The notes under the pieces: generated by a model
What the model was told of the DNA's origin: nothing
The model's database searches: none
What the model saw: the letters and a program-made list of their open reading frames with translations, nothing else
Translations under genes and position numbers: made by a program
Shown: positions 44,301-55,995 of the stretch, piece by piece
How positions within the stretch are numbered: the stretch's first letter is position 1
Layout: each line of letters begins with the position of its first letter
Assembly (NCBI GenBank): GCA_030267565.1
Contig: BRXU01000022.1
Coordinates: 1,260,001-1,324,000 of the forward strand
Source: Pleodorina starrii
Lineage: Eukaryota; Chlorophyta; Chlorophyceae; Chlamydomonadales; Volvocaceae
DNA: 64,000 nt
Reading direction: 5' to 3'

Positions 44301-47300
44301 CCCTCTCCCCCCCCTCAGATGTACCCCCACCTTCACCCTGACACCGCCTGCCACCGCGCCATGATCGGAGCTTTCGCCGCCGTGGGTGAGGTGGACGTGT
44401 GTGTGGAGCTGTTTAATGTGCTGCTGCTGCTGGTCACACCCGCACAGCAACAACACCACCAACACCAACACCAACACAACCAGAACCAACAACAACAGCA
44501 GCAGCAGCAGCAGCAGCAGGGCGGCAGCGGAGGTAATGGAGGTAATGCAACTGCGGGTGGCGGGGGCCAGCAGCCGTCGGAGCAGGGGGGCAGCGGCAGC
44601 AGCCCGCGCGGCGGCGGCGGCAGCGGAGGAGGAGAGGGGCCGGCTGGCGGGGCAGCGATGCAGCCCCAGCAGCCTCTACAGCCTCAGCAGCCCCAGCAGT
44701 TGCCAGCCAGTGCTGGAGGTGTGGATGCGGAGGTGGCGGCACAGGTGTTGGGCGCCATCTGCATGCACCGGGCGTGGGACAAGGCGGTGCAGCTGCTCAA
44801 GGTGCTGCAGGTAGGAGGTGTTGAGAGGGTGGGTGGCGCGAGGGGTGGGGGTGGTGAGAGGGGTGGGGTGGTGAGAGGGGCTGCGGGGACGTGTCAGAAT
44901 CTCAGAAGGGGGAATGTGGGAGTTCGTTTCCGGAGGGCAGTGTTTTGGTGGTTGGTGGGTGACTTGAGGTTTTAAGGTTAAAACCGCACAACTGCGGCTG
45001 CATGACTCATGACTCCAGAAATCCGCTCGCTACTCACCCCCCGCGCGGGTGTCGCCTTCTCGGGAGCCGCCATCCCCACACCGGGGGCCACCCCCCGGTT
45101 TCGATGGCCTCTCGGTTTGTGGGATATGGATACGTGCCCCCCTGCACGGACATGACGCGTGTACGACATTTCCCGCCCAAATGTACTGCACATTGTACTG
45201 CAGGAGCACGGCCCCCAGCTGACTGCCCCCGTTCTCCGTACCGTACTGGAGGCGATGGCCCTGGACCGGGCCTGGACCGCGGTGTACAGCGTACTGCAGG
45301 TTCGTACGACAAAGTACAGCAGTGATGAAGTCGACGGGGACGGGCTTCCCATCCTCGGTGCATCGTTTCGGCATGCATTGCACCCGGGGAGGGGGGGGGG
45401 GCCTGCTGCAATGGGTGCATATGTGTGGTATGTGTATGTGTATGCATATGCCGGCGCGTGGATGGGGCTCGACAGCAAGCTGGATGAGCATGTTGGGGTT
45501 ATGTATGTGTATGTTGTGTATGTGTGTGTGTGCGCGTGAAACCCTCGAGCGCTCGCCGCTCCCCGTCCCCGTTTTCCCCCCCCCCCCTCTCCCCTCTCCT
45601 CCTCTCATCTGCCTCTCCTCTCAACCGCCGCCGCCCCGTGCACGTTGGCAGATGTTGTGCGGCCCCGGCCCCGCCTCTGCCGTACTGGACGAGCTTGTCG
45701 TATCCTTCAAGGAGTGCGGCTCCACCGAGCTGTTGTTCCTGGCTCTGCTGGCAGCCAAGGATGAGGCGGGGGCCTGGGGCGAGGCGCTCAGCATGTTCCA
45801 GTGGTTGCAGCAGGTAATAGACAACTATCTAGCTGGGTTATACCTAGCTAAAGCTAGGTCTTAGATCTATGTAATCTATCTGTCTATCAATCTACTAGGG
45901 TAGCTCAGTAGCGAAAGTGAGTGGGTGGACGGGTGGGTTGACTGTTTCGAAGCCCTGAAGGAGCGGCGCCGACCTGCCTACCTACCTGATGTCGAGTAAC
46001 TCCCTTTTACGTAATGTGACCCATGGGTCGAATTGAGCTGTGGGTGGTGGTGGTAGGGGGGCGAGTAGTACATGTTTCTACTACTGCATTCCAATCCTAA
46101 AAACAGCCTAACAGCAGAATCCGCCTTTGGGTCTGATATGGGATGTGCATCTGATACGTGAGGGTGCCTGGTACCAGCCGGTGCCGCACCGCAACTAACG
46201 ATCAACTGTTCGACCGGCCGTCAAACAACCCCGCCCTTGCCTCGTTATCATATCCCTTCGCACCGCCGGCCCGCCCTCCTCTTGTCGTACAACCCCCAGG
46301 TCGCCGTGCCGCTGTGCCGCTCCCCCGACCTGTACCGCATTATGTACGAGGTGCTTGTCGTACGCGGAGGCGTGGAGGGTCTGAGGCACGCCATCGGTCT
46401 TTGCCGCAACGCACACGACATGGGTGGGTGGGTGGCGGTTGGGTGGCGGTTGGCGGGCGGTTGGGGTCGTTGGGAGGCAAATGCCGTGAGTGTGGGGCAT
46501 AGGGAAGGGGCCACGCGTCGTGGTTTGTTGTGGGCGAGTGAGGGGCGGCGCTGAGGCGGAGGAAGGCGACACGCCCGGGGCCCTGCTGCCCTGCTGCCGT
46601 ACCCCTGGGTGGTCCCATTCCCCGCGTTCGTCCAGTGCTGCCAAACCAGTTCTCGCTCTGTCGTCAGTACCGACTGCCGTCCTCACCCCAGCCCCTCGCG
46701 CCGCTACCTTGCCTCCCCATATCTCCCCGCCTCGTTTCTCCCCATCTCACCTGCTCTCCCCCACCCCATCTCTCCCCACCCCACCTCTCCCCACCTCGCC
46801 CCCAATCAAGCAGGCGTCCTCAATTGGTACGTCCGCCCGCAGCCCCAGCCCCAGCAGCCCTCCGCCTCCTCCACCTCCGCCTCCGCCTCCGCCGCCGGCA
46901 GTAGTCCCCGCGGTGGGCTGCTCCCCGGCAGCGGCTCTGTGGCAGTGGTGCTGGAGGGCTACAGCCGCATTGAGACCATTGTGACGTTGCTCAGTTGGCT
47001 GCAGGAGGTGCAGCAGGCGGCGGAGTGAGTGGAGGCAGGGGAGGGAGGGAGGGAGGGGGGAGGGGGGGTAGGGGGGTAGGGGAGGAAGGGCGGGAGTTTC
47101 TGGCAGGGGCAGGGGCAGGGGCGGAAGGAGCCGCGCTTGCACCAGGGGGGGGTATCCACGTATAGGCCAGGGGGGGGGGCAGCACTTGCCGCGCTCGCAG
47201 CTGCCCTTTATGGTCGTAATGCTAACAGCCCAATCGTCCAATGCTGACAACCTCACAGGTCGGGCATCCGGCTACCGGGGCCCTGGGTCGACATTGTGGC

Positions 47301-47927
47301 GCCAGACGGCGGAGACGCCGCGGCCGCCGCCGCCGCCGCGGCCGGCAACCCCGCCGCCGCCGCCGCCGCCTCTGCCCTGATGCTGGATGGGGAGCATGTG
47401 CGACCCGCCATCGCTCTGGTCCTGGAGGGCCGGATTGGGGAGCTGCTGGGGGTGGGGCAGGAGGCGGAGCCGGAACAGAGGTACGGCGAAGCAGTACGAC
47501 TCCTCACGCGCCCAAGCTAACTCAATAGTCCTGTAACCTATTTCAAATGTCGATACAGCAAAAAGGCAAATACATCATGAACCTGCGTTTTGGGAGAAGG
47601 GGAACACCCTACCCTACCTTACCCGCGTTCTGCCGCTCTCTTGCCTGCCAGCTGTCCCTCTCCCCCCCCGCCTACCTACCTGCCCGACTGTCTCCCCCTT
47701 CCCGCCCCCCACCCCCCAGGGCGCTGTTCCCGCTGAATCGGCCGGTCCGCGCCTACTACGGCTCCGACCCCGCTCACCCCGGCCTCATCCGCGTAGAGAC
47801 CGACTCCATCTACCAGGCAATGGGGCTGGGGATGGGCATGGGTATGGGGCTCCAGGGGCTCCAGGGGCGGGTACCGACCAGCGCGGGCGCGGGTGCGGGC
47901 CTGGGTGCTGCTGCTGGCTGTCAGTGA
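34609..47927 (+). CDS. Pentatricopeptide repeat (PPR) protein, 21 exons
   Basis: Exons: 34609-35242, 36112-36172, 36511-36599, 36995-37158, 37611-37716, 38153-38256, 38827-39480, 39797-39988, 40395-40595, 41120-41230, 41908-42111, 42703-42828, 43194-43330, 43706-43886, 44319-44810, 45204-45299, 45652-45813, 46300-46423, 46814-47024, 47259-47480, 47720-47927. All phases agree: 1492 aa. The N-terminal 230 residues are poly-Gln/Ala/Gly. Four PPRs at about 262-395 follow (GQWSKGLEVFDAL..LLPDTTITNAAISACDK; GQWEKALQIFYAM; RQWSLAIDVFNHM; GQWQLGEQVFFQM). A disordered insert of about 320 residues comes next, then about eight PPRs at 715-1010 (LCPDIVSYNTVIKACGNAG, IEPTVATYGTLV, CRPNTITFNTLMAGY). A helical C-terminus contains a poly-Gln interruption and GYSRIETIVTLLSWLQ. 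PPR proteins bind organelle RNA sequence-specifically. MRL1- or MCA1-like roles are possible but I see no diagnostic motif. A targeting peptide is not obvious at this start. Confidence 0.9.
35487..35535 (+). repeat. TG/CG-interrupted dinucleotide repeat
   Basis: A (TG)n array with CG interruptions in intron 1 of the PPR gene. It explains a Val/Cys-rich open frame there. Confidence 0.85.
35627..35670 (+). repeat. GATCCA / GACCAA hexamer repeat
   Basis: Six to seven imperfect hexamers (GATCCA, GATCAA, GACCAA) in intron 1 of the PPR gene. A related GATCCA array lies in intron 6 (38646-38703). Confidence 0.8.
38309..38341 (+). repeat. (GT)n microsatellite
   Basis: About 16 uninterrupted GT units in intron 6 of the PPR gene. 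Confidence 0.92.
38553..38586 (+). repeat. CGCCT pentanucleotide microsatellite
   Basis: Six to seven CGCCT units in intron 6 of the PPR gene. The same unit is present downstream of the OPR-like gene at 26647. Confidence 0.9.
38646..38703 (+). repeat. GATCCA hexamer repeat
   Basis: A degenerate ATCCAG/ATCCAGATTT array in intron 6 of the PPR gene, related to the array in its intron 1. Confidence 0.8.
43983..44009 (+). repeat. GACGC pentanucleotide repeat
   Basis: Five GACGC units in intron 14 of the PPR gene. Confidence 0.85.
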
Positions 47928-49178
47928 TCGGAGAGGGATCGGCAGCAAGAGGAGAGACGAGTTGCAGCGCAGGGAGAATGAGGTCAGCTAGCCGGCGGCG
48001 GGGGAGGGGGGGAGAGTCGGTACAGTAGCTAGGAAGGAATGCAGCGGACGGAGGGAGGGAGAGGGACCCGGGGCGGAGTGGGGTAGGTGAGCGCGCGAGG
48101 AGGTAACGGGGTGGTAACGGGTAGGGCTGTGGGCGCGCATCTATCCGCGATTGCTGTTGAAAATTGACAAAGTCACTCAGTCTGCCCAACTGCCCAACTG
48201 CCTAACTGCCCGATGACTTGGCCAGTGGGTGGGGATGAATGAATGCGTATCGGCGGGTGGGCAGGCAGGCAGGCAGGCAGGCGGGTAGGGAGGCGGATCA
48301 GCTTCTTAAAACAGGTGTCTGAGCAAAAAGCGCACCCCACTGCGGCGTTCGGTGTGTCATGCGCTGTGGCTGAGGAGAGGTTATCGTCAGAAAGGCCGAA
48401 GAGGGGGGGGGGCGAAGACCACTGGCGTAGCAGCCATACGGATGTACGGAAGTACGGACGTTTGCGGATACGCTGCGGGATGCCAGGGGGAGGTGCCGCT
48501 TCTCACGCCGATTCTCACTTGTTGCATTTCGTTGATTCAGTTTGTTGGTTGGGCCGGAACCTTGGATTTGGTCGGGAGTTTCCGCAATGCGGTTGCGGAG
48601 GAGCTCCAGTAATAACGACTCTGGGTGGCACTCTCCGGGGGGGCGGTGAAGGGGATTCGTTGGGGCCAGAAGCTGGGATCGGCGGATGACTGGTTCGGGG
48701 TTCGAGGGCGGCAGGGGGCGGTTTACGATACAGGAAGGATAGCGACCTCAACAAATAAGTGGCGATTTGGGGGCACACGCCGATTTGCGGGCGGATGGCG
48801 TGATGTGAACGGCGGCGACGGCGGTGATCCGGCGGCGGCAGATTGGAGCAGTGCCGGCATCAAGATTCCATCGACATTCTGTAGTACGTACGCACCCACC
48901 CCAGGCAACACAACATTCGTTTCACCTGCGAACTGCAATGCAACAGCAGCGCGGAGACGACCCCGTCTCTCCATTCCGTCGCCGCGCCGCCATGCATGCG
49001 TTGAGGGCAACTAAAAAAAGTGATTGAGAGGTTGTGGTACGGCCTGTACGGCACAGTGATGATGTTTGCGCACGGGTACGTACGGCATTACGTGAGGTGG
49101 GCATCATTCGTTCGCGCTCACAGGAGGAAGAAGATACAAAATTGTGCTGATAAGGATGCACGTTGGGCCCACCTGAGG

Positions 49179-49253
<75 letters not shown>

Positions 49254-52200
49254 GGAGGCGGCGTGGTCAACCACCAGGACGTACGGCGAGGAGGCGGAGC
49301 GAGGACGAACACGCACGCGTGGTTCGAAGCGAGGAGAACACAGTGCTCTGTGACTGCGCGGTCTAAGGGTCAGGAGGGCAGCAGGAGGGCCAGGACGGCA
49401 ACCGGTTGCGGTGTAGGGCGGAGCCGACATCCGACAACGAACCCGCCGGATCTAAGACTGCCCTCCTTATGTAGGTTTGATGTTCTGTTTGTACGGCGCG
49501 AATCAGGAAACCTTACTACTTACGTAAGCGCCGACCACTCGGCGCGACGCGACGTGCCCGGGTTGGTGGCGTGCTCGCGTCGATCGGTGACCCCCTACCT
49601 CTCCAAACAACAACATTTCGACATTTCGACACCATTTTTCGCAAAATCGTGAGGGCGGAAGCTCTGTCGACACACAGCGGAAGCTGCTCATCACAACGTG
49701 AACGCTGCGTGGTTCGGGGGCTGCTGGATCTCCGTGCGCGCTCGCGCTCGTGCTCGCGCCATGGTTCCTTGCCCGTCGCTTGCCCCCCTTCAGTGGCTTT
49801 TTGATGTATGCAGTTTTGTTTTCTCCGCACTGAGCGGCAGCGGCGGCGGCGGCGCGCACGTGCCAATGGCGAATCAGAGTGCCGTACTTCGTACTATAAA
49901 AATAAGGACCGACGGGCGGCAGGCGATGCGTGGATGGATAGATGGCTTTGCGAGCTCTAAACGAGTGAGCAGGATCGGACGGGGACAGCGGATGAAGATG
50001 AAGCAAGCGGGGCAGAGCTTTTGTCTGGGGGGCCGGTGTCCGTCTGTGCGCGTCGTAGAGGTCGCGGGCCGGCGCGTGAGTTGCCTCATTCGACGTCGAA
50101 GTAGTGGGGTTAGAAGAAGATTTCCACCATCCATCCATCCATCTATCCAGCAGCTGGTGGGTCGGTTGGCCGAAGATTTCGAATCATGCAGAGATGTCGA
50201 ATCCTTTTGCATGGAGACTGTTGTTTGTAGCAGCAGCAGTAGCTAGTGTGGCTGCGGGAGGGGGGCAGTAGTAGTCGATTCATTTGGGTGATTTGTGACG
50301 CGCCTCACCATGCGTTTTAATAAGCGATAGCTGTGTGTGTTTGGCGGGGGAGGCGGGGGCGGCGGCAGCGGTGCGAGTTTTATGTGCGGTGCCTACCTAG
50401 CTGCAGGCGGAAGACGAGGCGGTCTGCAGCAAGCGAGGTAACCGCCTGTGTGCCTGTGTGTGTGCGTATGTTTGTGGTGGTGGTGGCAACCTACCGGAGG
50501 TAGAGTGTGGTGGTCTTGGAGCAGCCCAGACGGGGCCGATGCACGATGAAGGATTTGGTTTGTGACGCCGCCGGTTGTGATTTGAGGGACAATAACGTCC
50601 GAAGGTTTCTTGTCCACTTTGTTTCCGGCGCCCTGCTGGCCCCATTCGGGGGGGAGACATACATTTGGGTTGCGCCGCGTGCTGCTGTCGTCGTAGCGTG
50701 AATCCGTACTTGGCTGTCGCCGCCGTGATGTGATGTGATGTGATGTGAGTCGGAGAGTCTGAAGTTTGTGAAGGAAATGTGCTGCTGCTGCACGCTTTGT
50801 GGACATCTATCCGGTTGCCAGTCGGTCGCCACCACCAGTACAGTACAGTCCAGTTCAGTCCAGTCCAGTTCAGATCGGGGAATGCGCGATAGATGACTCA
50901 GGCCAGCCGGCCGCGATGACGAGGCAGCAGGGGGCCGGGGCGGAGCAGCAGAGGCGGGGCGGGGTGTGTATGTCGACGGTGGTAAGGTCGGTTGCGAGCT
51001 TGCGACCCCACTTACACTCCGTTCGTTGTAACATATGTATGTCTAGTTGATGTTTGTGTATGTGGTACGATGGCTCACAAAATGTGGGCAGTTAGGGGCA
51101 GCCAGATGTACGTAGCAAGCCAGCAGCCAAAGGCAGCTAGCGTGGAGAAGGCAGCAGCAGCAGGGGTCTCTGACCCCCCGGGGCCAGCGAGCTGCAGTCC
51201 ATGTCGTACGATCTAACCCCCCATAGCTAGATAGCTAGATACCGGCGGTTGGCCCAACCCACGGCTCCAAGCGGACGAGGGTGCCGCCGTACGGCGGACT
51301 AACAAAGCAGCTGCCGCGCACATGCAACGTACGACAGCGGATGGGTTTAATACGGCGGATGGACAAGCGCAATGTTGTATGTGGAATTGTTGGCATCAAA
51401 GATGTTACATCAGTGGGCCCCAAATAGAGCCTCGGAAGGGCCGCTGACTACGTACGTACTTACGTACGGCCATCTCCCTCCCCGATCGATCGCCCGTCCG
51501 GGAGGGAGCGAGCGAGAAGGCGTCGAAGCCAGAAAGGTCGAAATAATGAACGCACAACACTCGCACGATCATTCATGAAGAGATGCATGCATGGCCATGG
51601 GGGCTACTACTGTCGGTCACGGGTAACAGCGAACAACGAACGGTTCCAGCAAGCAAGTGCGTCAAAGCAAGCAATAATGCGACATGTATGTGCGTATGCG
51701 CGCGCGGTAAATCATTGGCAGCTAATCGACACAGCGAACCGACACGGCGATATGCCTCGCCACTCATCAATAACGTTACGGTGCACCTCACGTCGGTGCG
51801 TGCCGGCCGGAACCTAGCTCATACGACTCGTACCAGGGTACGACATAAATGCCGCTACGAATCTATCTAGGATCTAAAGTCGACCAGGCCGATCAAAAAG
51901 GAGCTCTCTCGCTCCTGACTCGATCACTCTCGCCAGCTAGCGGCTCGTCATATGCTAATCAATAAAGCTCTACGTATCTGGATAGTGTCCAAGAAGCCCA
52001 ATCATTGCGCAACCAACGCTAATAACGTCAAACTTGTCAAGCTCTCATCATTATCTTGTGCCCGCCGGCGCCCCACATCCCCTCACATCGGGTGGGGCCC
52101 AGCCAGCCAGCCAGGCAGGTTGGCATGTTAATATGATGTTAGATGATGGGGTCACCTAAATAGTCCGTACGGTACGACAATAATCACCGCCCCCCTAATC

Positions 52201-52525
52201 CCAGGTCGGTCTCACGCACTCGCACCTCGCACGGCCGGGGGCACTACCCATACTAGGCCATACATACGCGGACAACGTAACCGACTACAACTCTAAACAA
52301 CGCGGGTTGGAGCTACGAATGGTTCTTGTCGTCACGAGAGAACACACTCACACATACACACATACGGGAGCTATCGTTCGTGTCACGAGGGAGGGAGGGA
52401 CTTGAGCGAGGCGGGCTCGTCCGCTCCGTTGGGGGCCCTTCAACATTGCAAATCACGCCTCGAGTAGTCGAAATCACGTCGTCCGCCAGCGAGCAAGCCA
52501 CCTATCTATCTAGCTATCTATCTAT
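47928..52525. other. 4.6-kb gene-poor region between convergent genes
   Basis: No ORF here has splice support, motif or sensible composition. Contents: the 3' flank of the PPR gene; a 70-bp (GT)35 array at 49181-49250; CAGT-type repeats near 50830-50875; many TACGTA/GTACGG palindromic hexamers; and TCTATC repeats at 52500-52530. TTACA near 51405 and 51012 could serve as minus-strand polyadenylation signals for the gene at 52526-53742. TGTAA near 51027 could serve the plus strand, which would make the PPR 3' UTR unusually long. Confidence 0.4.
49181..49250 (+). repeat. Long (GT)35 microsatellite
   Basis: 70 uninterrupted bases of GT in intergenic DNA, the longest simple repeat in the window. 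It may be collapsed or length-variable in assemblies. Confidence 0.95.
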
Positions 52526-53742
52526 CTAACACACCTCGCGGCGCAGAGCAGCGGTGAGGGCACTTCGCCGCACAGCGGGGCGCGTGCTGCCGCCGCCCAC
52601 TGCCGCGGCGCCCGGCTGCACTGGCACCACCACCAGGCCCGGGGAGGCAGGGGCAGAGACCGGCACCGCCGCTCCGAAACCCGGCGGCGGTCCGCGGCGG
52701 CAGACACGTCCGGAGGCGGGCGCGCACGACGATGTGGCAACCGCGGGGGCGGTGGGGGGCGCGGGTGCGGAGGCCGCGGCGGTGCCGAAGCCCGGCGGCG
52801 GTCCGCGACGGCAAACGCGTTCGGCGGCGGGCGCGGGCGCGTAGGCGGAGTCTGCTGCTGGCTCGAATCCCAGCACCCGGTCCTTGGGCACCACCTTGCG
52901 CAGGAGGGCCGATATGTCCCGCTGCACCTGGCGGCGGTAGTGCCCCTCGCGCTGAGGGAAGCTGTCGTACAGCTCCCAGTACACCGCATTCGGGCAGGTG
53001 GTCTCCGGGCGGTTCTCCCGGAAGCCCCAGTTCCACTGCCGCAGCAACACGTCGACATCCGCCTGGGGAACCGCCCAGGGCGGAAGCGGCAGGGGCGCGG
53101 ACGTGGCGGCGGAAGCGGAGGGGGAGGAGGAGGAGAACGAGGCGGCGGCGGCGGCGGCGGCGGGCGAGGAGGAGGCGGCGGGTGAGGACAGGTCCGCTGC
53201 CGGGAGGCGGAGACACGCTACCCGGCTCGTGGTGGTGGTGGGGGAGGTCGTGGGGTGCGGCTGGTGGCTGCAGTAGCCCGCCGCCGAGGGGCGCTCGTCG
53301 GCGGAGGCGGTGGCGGCGGTGGCGGTGCTGCTGCTGCTGCAGCCCGGGAGGGAGATGCGGTGCAGTGGGGATGAGGAGGCGCTGGTGGTGGGGCTGGATG
53401 AGGACGAAGGCCGTGACTCCTCGTCGTCATCGCTCACATTGGCCGTGCCGCACTCTGCAAATCGTTACGGAAGGCACAAAGATAGAGCGGAGGGGGGGCG
53501 ACAACGTAAGCAAAGAAGCAAGGAGACTCCGCCGAACGCAGCTGCATTTATTCCCTGCCCGGCGCCACGCGCATGCGTGATGCATGAACAGCCCACAGCA
53601 TAGTACGGTATGGCCCCACGACATTTATGGACGGGCATGCAAGCTCATCGACCTTTGAAACTGTGTCAAACTAATTACCTGAAGACGAGCTCCGCGTGGT
53701 CGCGAGGCCGCAGCTTGGGCGGCGGCCTCCGAGGACCGCCAT
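52526..53742 (-). CDS. Unknown Ser/Ala/Pro-rich protein with a conserved-looking core
   Basis: Two-exon model on minus, 53742-53679 and 53454-52526, joined in phase 1: 330 aa, starting MAVLGGRRPSCGLATTRSSS. The large exon has no ATG of its own near its start, so an upstream exon is required. The 87-bp open interval 53765-53679 is flanked by good splice signals and could also be an internal exon of a longer gene. Residues about 25-150 are low-complexity acidic/Ser/Ala. A compact core follows (VDVLLRQWNWGFRENRPE, CPNAVYWELYDSFPQREG, DISALLRKVVPKDRVLGF). The tail repeats RVCRRGPPPGFG twice, 35 residues apart. I recognise no family. It is convergent with the PPR gene. Confidence 0.5.
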
Positions 53743-54980
53743 GCCCCTCCTGGCGGCACAAGCACCTGCAAAGTTGGCCATCAGAGGATATCGTGAGTCT
53801 GCTTGTCACACCGAAAGGTAAGGATGCAGCATTGGTTCATTGCGAGAGATGCGGAGACCGCAAAGCAAGGGCACAGCATGGGCACAGCGACTCGAACGGC
53901 TCAAATGGCTGGGGTGACCGGACAAAACCGAAGCATGCGGCGAGCCCAAATGCAAATCAAAGCCTTGGGAACGCTATAAGTCGTTTATCTCATCGGTATC
54001 CAGCTTACCGGCTGTGGAAGTCGCCCGCCGGCAGTTCCTCCGGAGGGTAAACTGGATCAACCAGTCAAGACTGGACAGGTATGCAGCGTCCATTATAACG
54101 TGAGAAGGCTTAAAGGTTTGATTTCACTTTAGTGTTGAAGCAAAGTGATTGGCCGCGACGAGCCGACAACCTCTTCGACTGGCAAAGGCGCATGCAAGCC
54201 TTGAACCCTGTGAGCTATTTCAATTGCTGTGAGCAAAAGTTCTTTATGAAAGGCGCGTTGTTGTGTGGGGTAATGTGTTGGCGGGTTTTAACACATTCAG
54301 CAGTCACCAAATTGTCTAGTCGTTCGAGAAGGCGTGAGGTGACTCCAGAGGTACGCGTTTCGATATAGCAATGTATAGAGGTTAAAGGGAATGACTGAGT
54401 CTGAGTTTATGAGAAAACTCCGATTGGGAAGGCGGTTGGCAGTTGAAGTACGGATGGCACAAAGTAACGCGATATGCGCGGCTCCGCATTCTTTTATAAG
54501 AACTGTAGCCTCCCACGGTGTATGTGAAACGTTCGGCGACCTGGCTGGGGCGCCCAGATTGTGGCGGTCAAGTCGTTCCGTGGCTTGCTTCGGCACGTCC
54601 CAAACCTCTTGGTCGGGGCTAGGGCACGCTTCGCTCGGCTTCGGCTTTCCCCAAGCAAGGCATCGTCCCCCAAGGACTGTTGAACTGGGCGGCTGCATTG
54701 CGGTGCAAACGTCCGTGTCAACAGTCTTAGATACATGTAAGGTTATTTGACACAGGAATAGGTGTGGGAAGGAAGCGCGCGGCCCAGGGGTCAGGCGCGG
54801 TCCCCCAGGGCGTACTCACTGCACGCATCCCAGCAGACACATCTACAGGCGTTGGACACAAACACGCACATTCACTGGCATTGCGCTGTCATTCGTTGTA
54901 TGAATATGTGTTACTGCGAACGGCGTGGGTTGGGTTTAGATCTAGGTTTACACGGTTTACAGGGTTTTAGGGGTTTTAGG
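53743..54980. other. Gene-poor stretch with one coding-like minus segment
   Basis: Mostly AT-richer unique sequence. On minus, 54736-54300 is open and reads like protein (GRCLAWGKPKPSEACPSPDQ, then EVWDVPKQATERLDRHNLG) after a possible acceptor near 54735. Its P-DQEVWDV segment faintly recalls TGQEIWDL in the KDZ companion gene, so it may be a fragment of a related element. Confidence in an expressed gene is low. Confidence 0.35.
54955..54980 (+). repeat. Interstitial telomere-like repeat (TTTTAGGG)
   Basis: GGGTTTTAGGGGTTTTAGG directly abuts the outer end of the 476-bp palindrome. It is preceded by degenerate GGTTTA units from about 54930. Confidence 0.78.
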
Positions 54981-55456
54981 CGCTTCCTACATGGTATCGT
55001 CCTCCTCAGATCCAGTACCTGGCATTCATCCTGGAGCACCTCTGGGCGCTAATGGACAACCCGCCGCCGGGCACGACGAAGTGCTGCAACAATACATCAC
55101 TAAATGGCGGTTGCGTACCAAGTGGCCGTGAAGAGGGCCTGCCACTGGTCCCCCAAAAACCACACTGGCGTGCTTTACGCCTCCCTTTTGTATATGCTAC
55201 CGGTAGAGCGGCGGGCTGCAGTTGTCGCCTCCACGGACCTAACCGGCATATACAAAAGGGCGGCGTAAAGCACGCCAGTGTGGTTTCTGGGGGACCAGTG
55301 GCAGGCCCTCTCCACGGCCACGTGGTACGTAGCCGCCACTTTGTAATGTTGCAGCGCCCCGTCGTCCCCGGCGGCGGGTTGTCCATTAGTGCCCAGAGGT
55401 GCTCCAGGATGAATGGCAGGTACTGGATCTGAGGAGGACGATACCATGTAGGAAGC
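54981..55456. repeat. Large inverted repeat (palindrome), arms about 210 bp
   Basis: The arms are 54981-55196 and 55247-55456 with a loop of about 50 bp, roughly 90% identical by eye with several indels. Outer ends are CGCTTCCTACATGGTATCGT and its complement. Each arm, read toward the centre, encodes related protein text (FILEHLWALMDNPPPG in one frame; ERACHWSPRNHTGVLYA in another). This shows that a piece of one gene was duplicated in inverse orientation. Confidence 0.85.
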
Positions 55457-55995
55457 GACACAGCTAGATAGTGTCGTAGCCAAATACGTGTCCAACCACC
55501 ATACCGACACATACAGGCGGACCTAGCATTGTGCTGCCTGGCGTGAAGGTGGTCGACTAACCCCAGCCTCCAGGACACGGAAGAAGGGTGAGGCGTCGTC
55601 AACGCCACAAGGGGGGCCGTGTGCCTGGGCGGGGCCACGGGGCCAGCGCTGCCGCTCGCTCCAGCCGCGGACCGTGGCACAACAAAGCGGCGCGACGCCG
55701 CCGACGAGGACAGTCCCGCCCATAAAGAAGGCCCCGCCGATGAAGACGGTCCAGCTGAAGACGACGGTCCAGGTATGGCAAAGGCCGAAGCAACTCCTGA
55801 CGGCCGCTGGACCTTCAGAATCAGCCCCTGAAGTGATCGCTGGCAAGCATCCAGACGGGCAGGGGCGGCCGCCGCCGTGTGATGTGGCCGGCCAGCACGC
55901 GCCTCCGGCGACGGCGTATACGCGAGCATGATGGGCTCCACGGCTGGGAGGGGGGTAGGTGAGGGGGAGGGGGTGGCGGGCAGGGCAGGGTGGGG

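Noticed and set aside
34609..47927. Naming the PPR gene MRL1 or MCA1
   Set aside because: Repeat number and length are compatible, but no diagnostic segment could be confirmed without an alignment.
49503..50138. 211-codon minus frame in the gene-poor region
   Set aside because: Its composition follows the base composition, with no domain-like blocks and no splice or start context.
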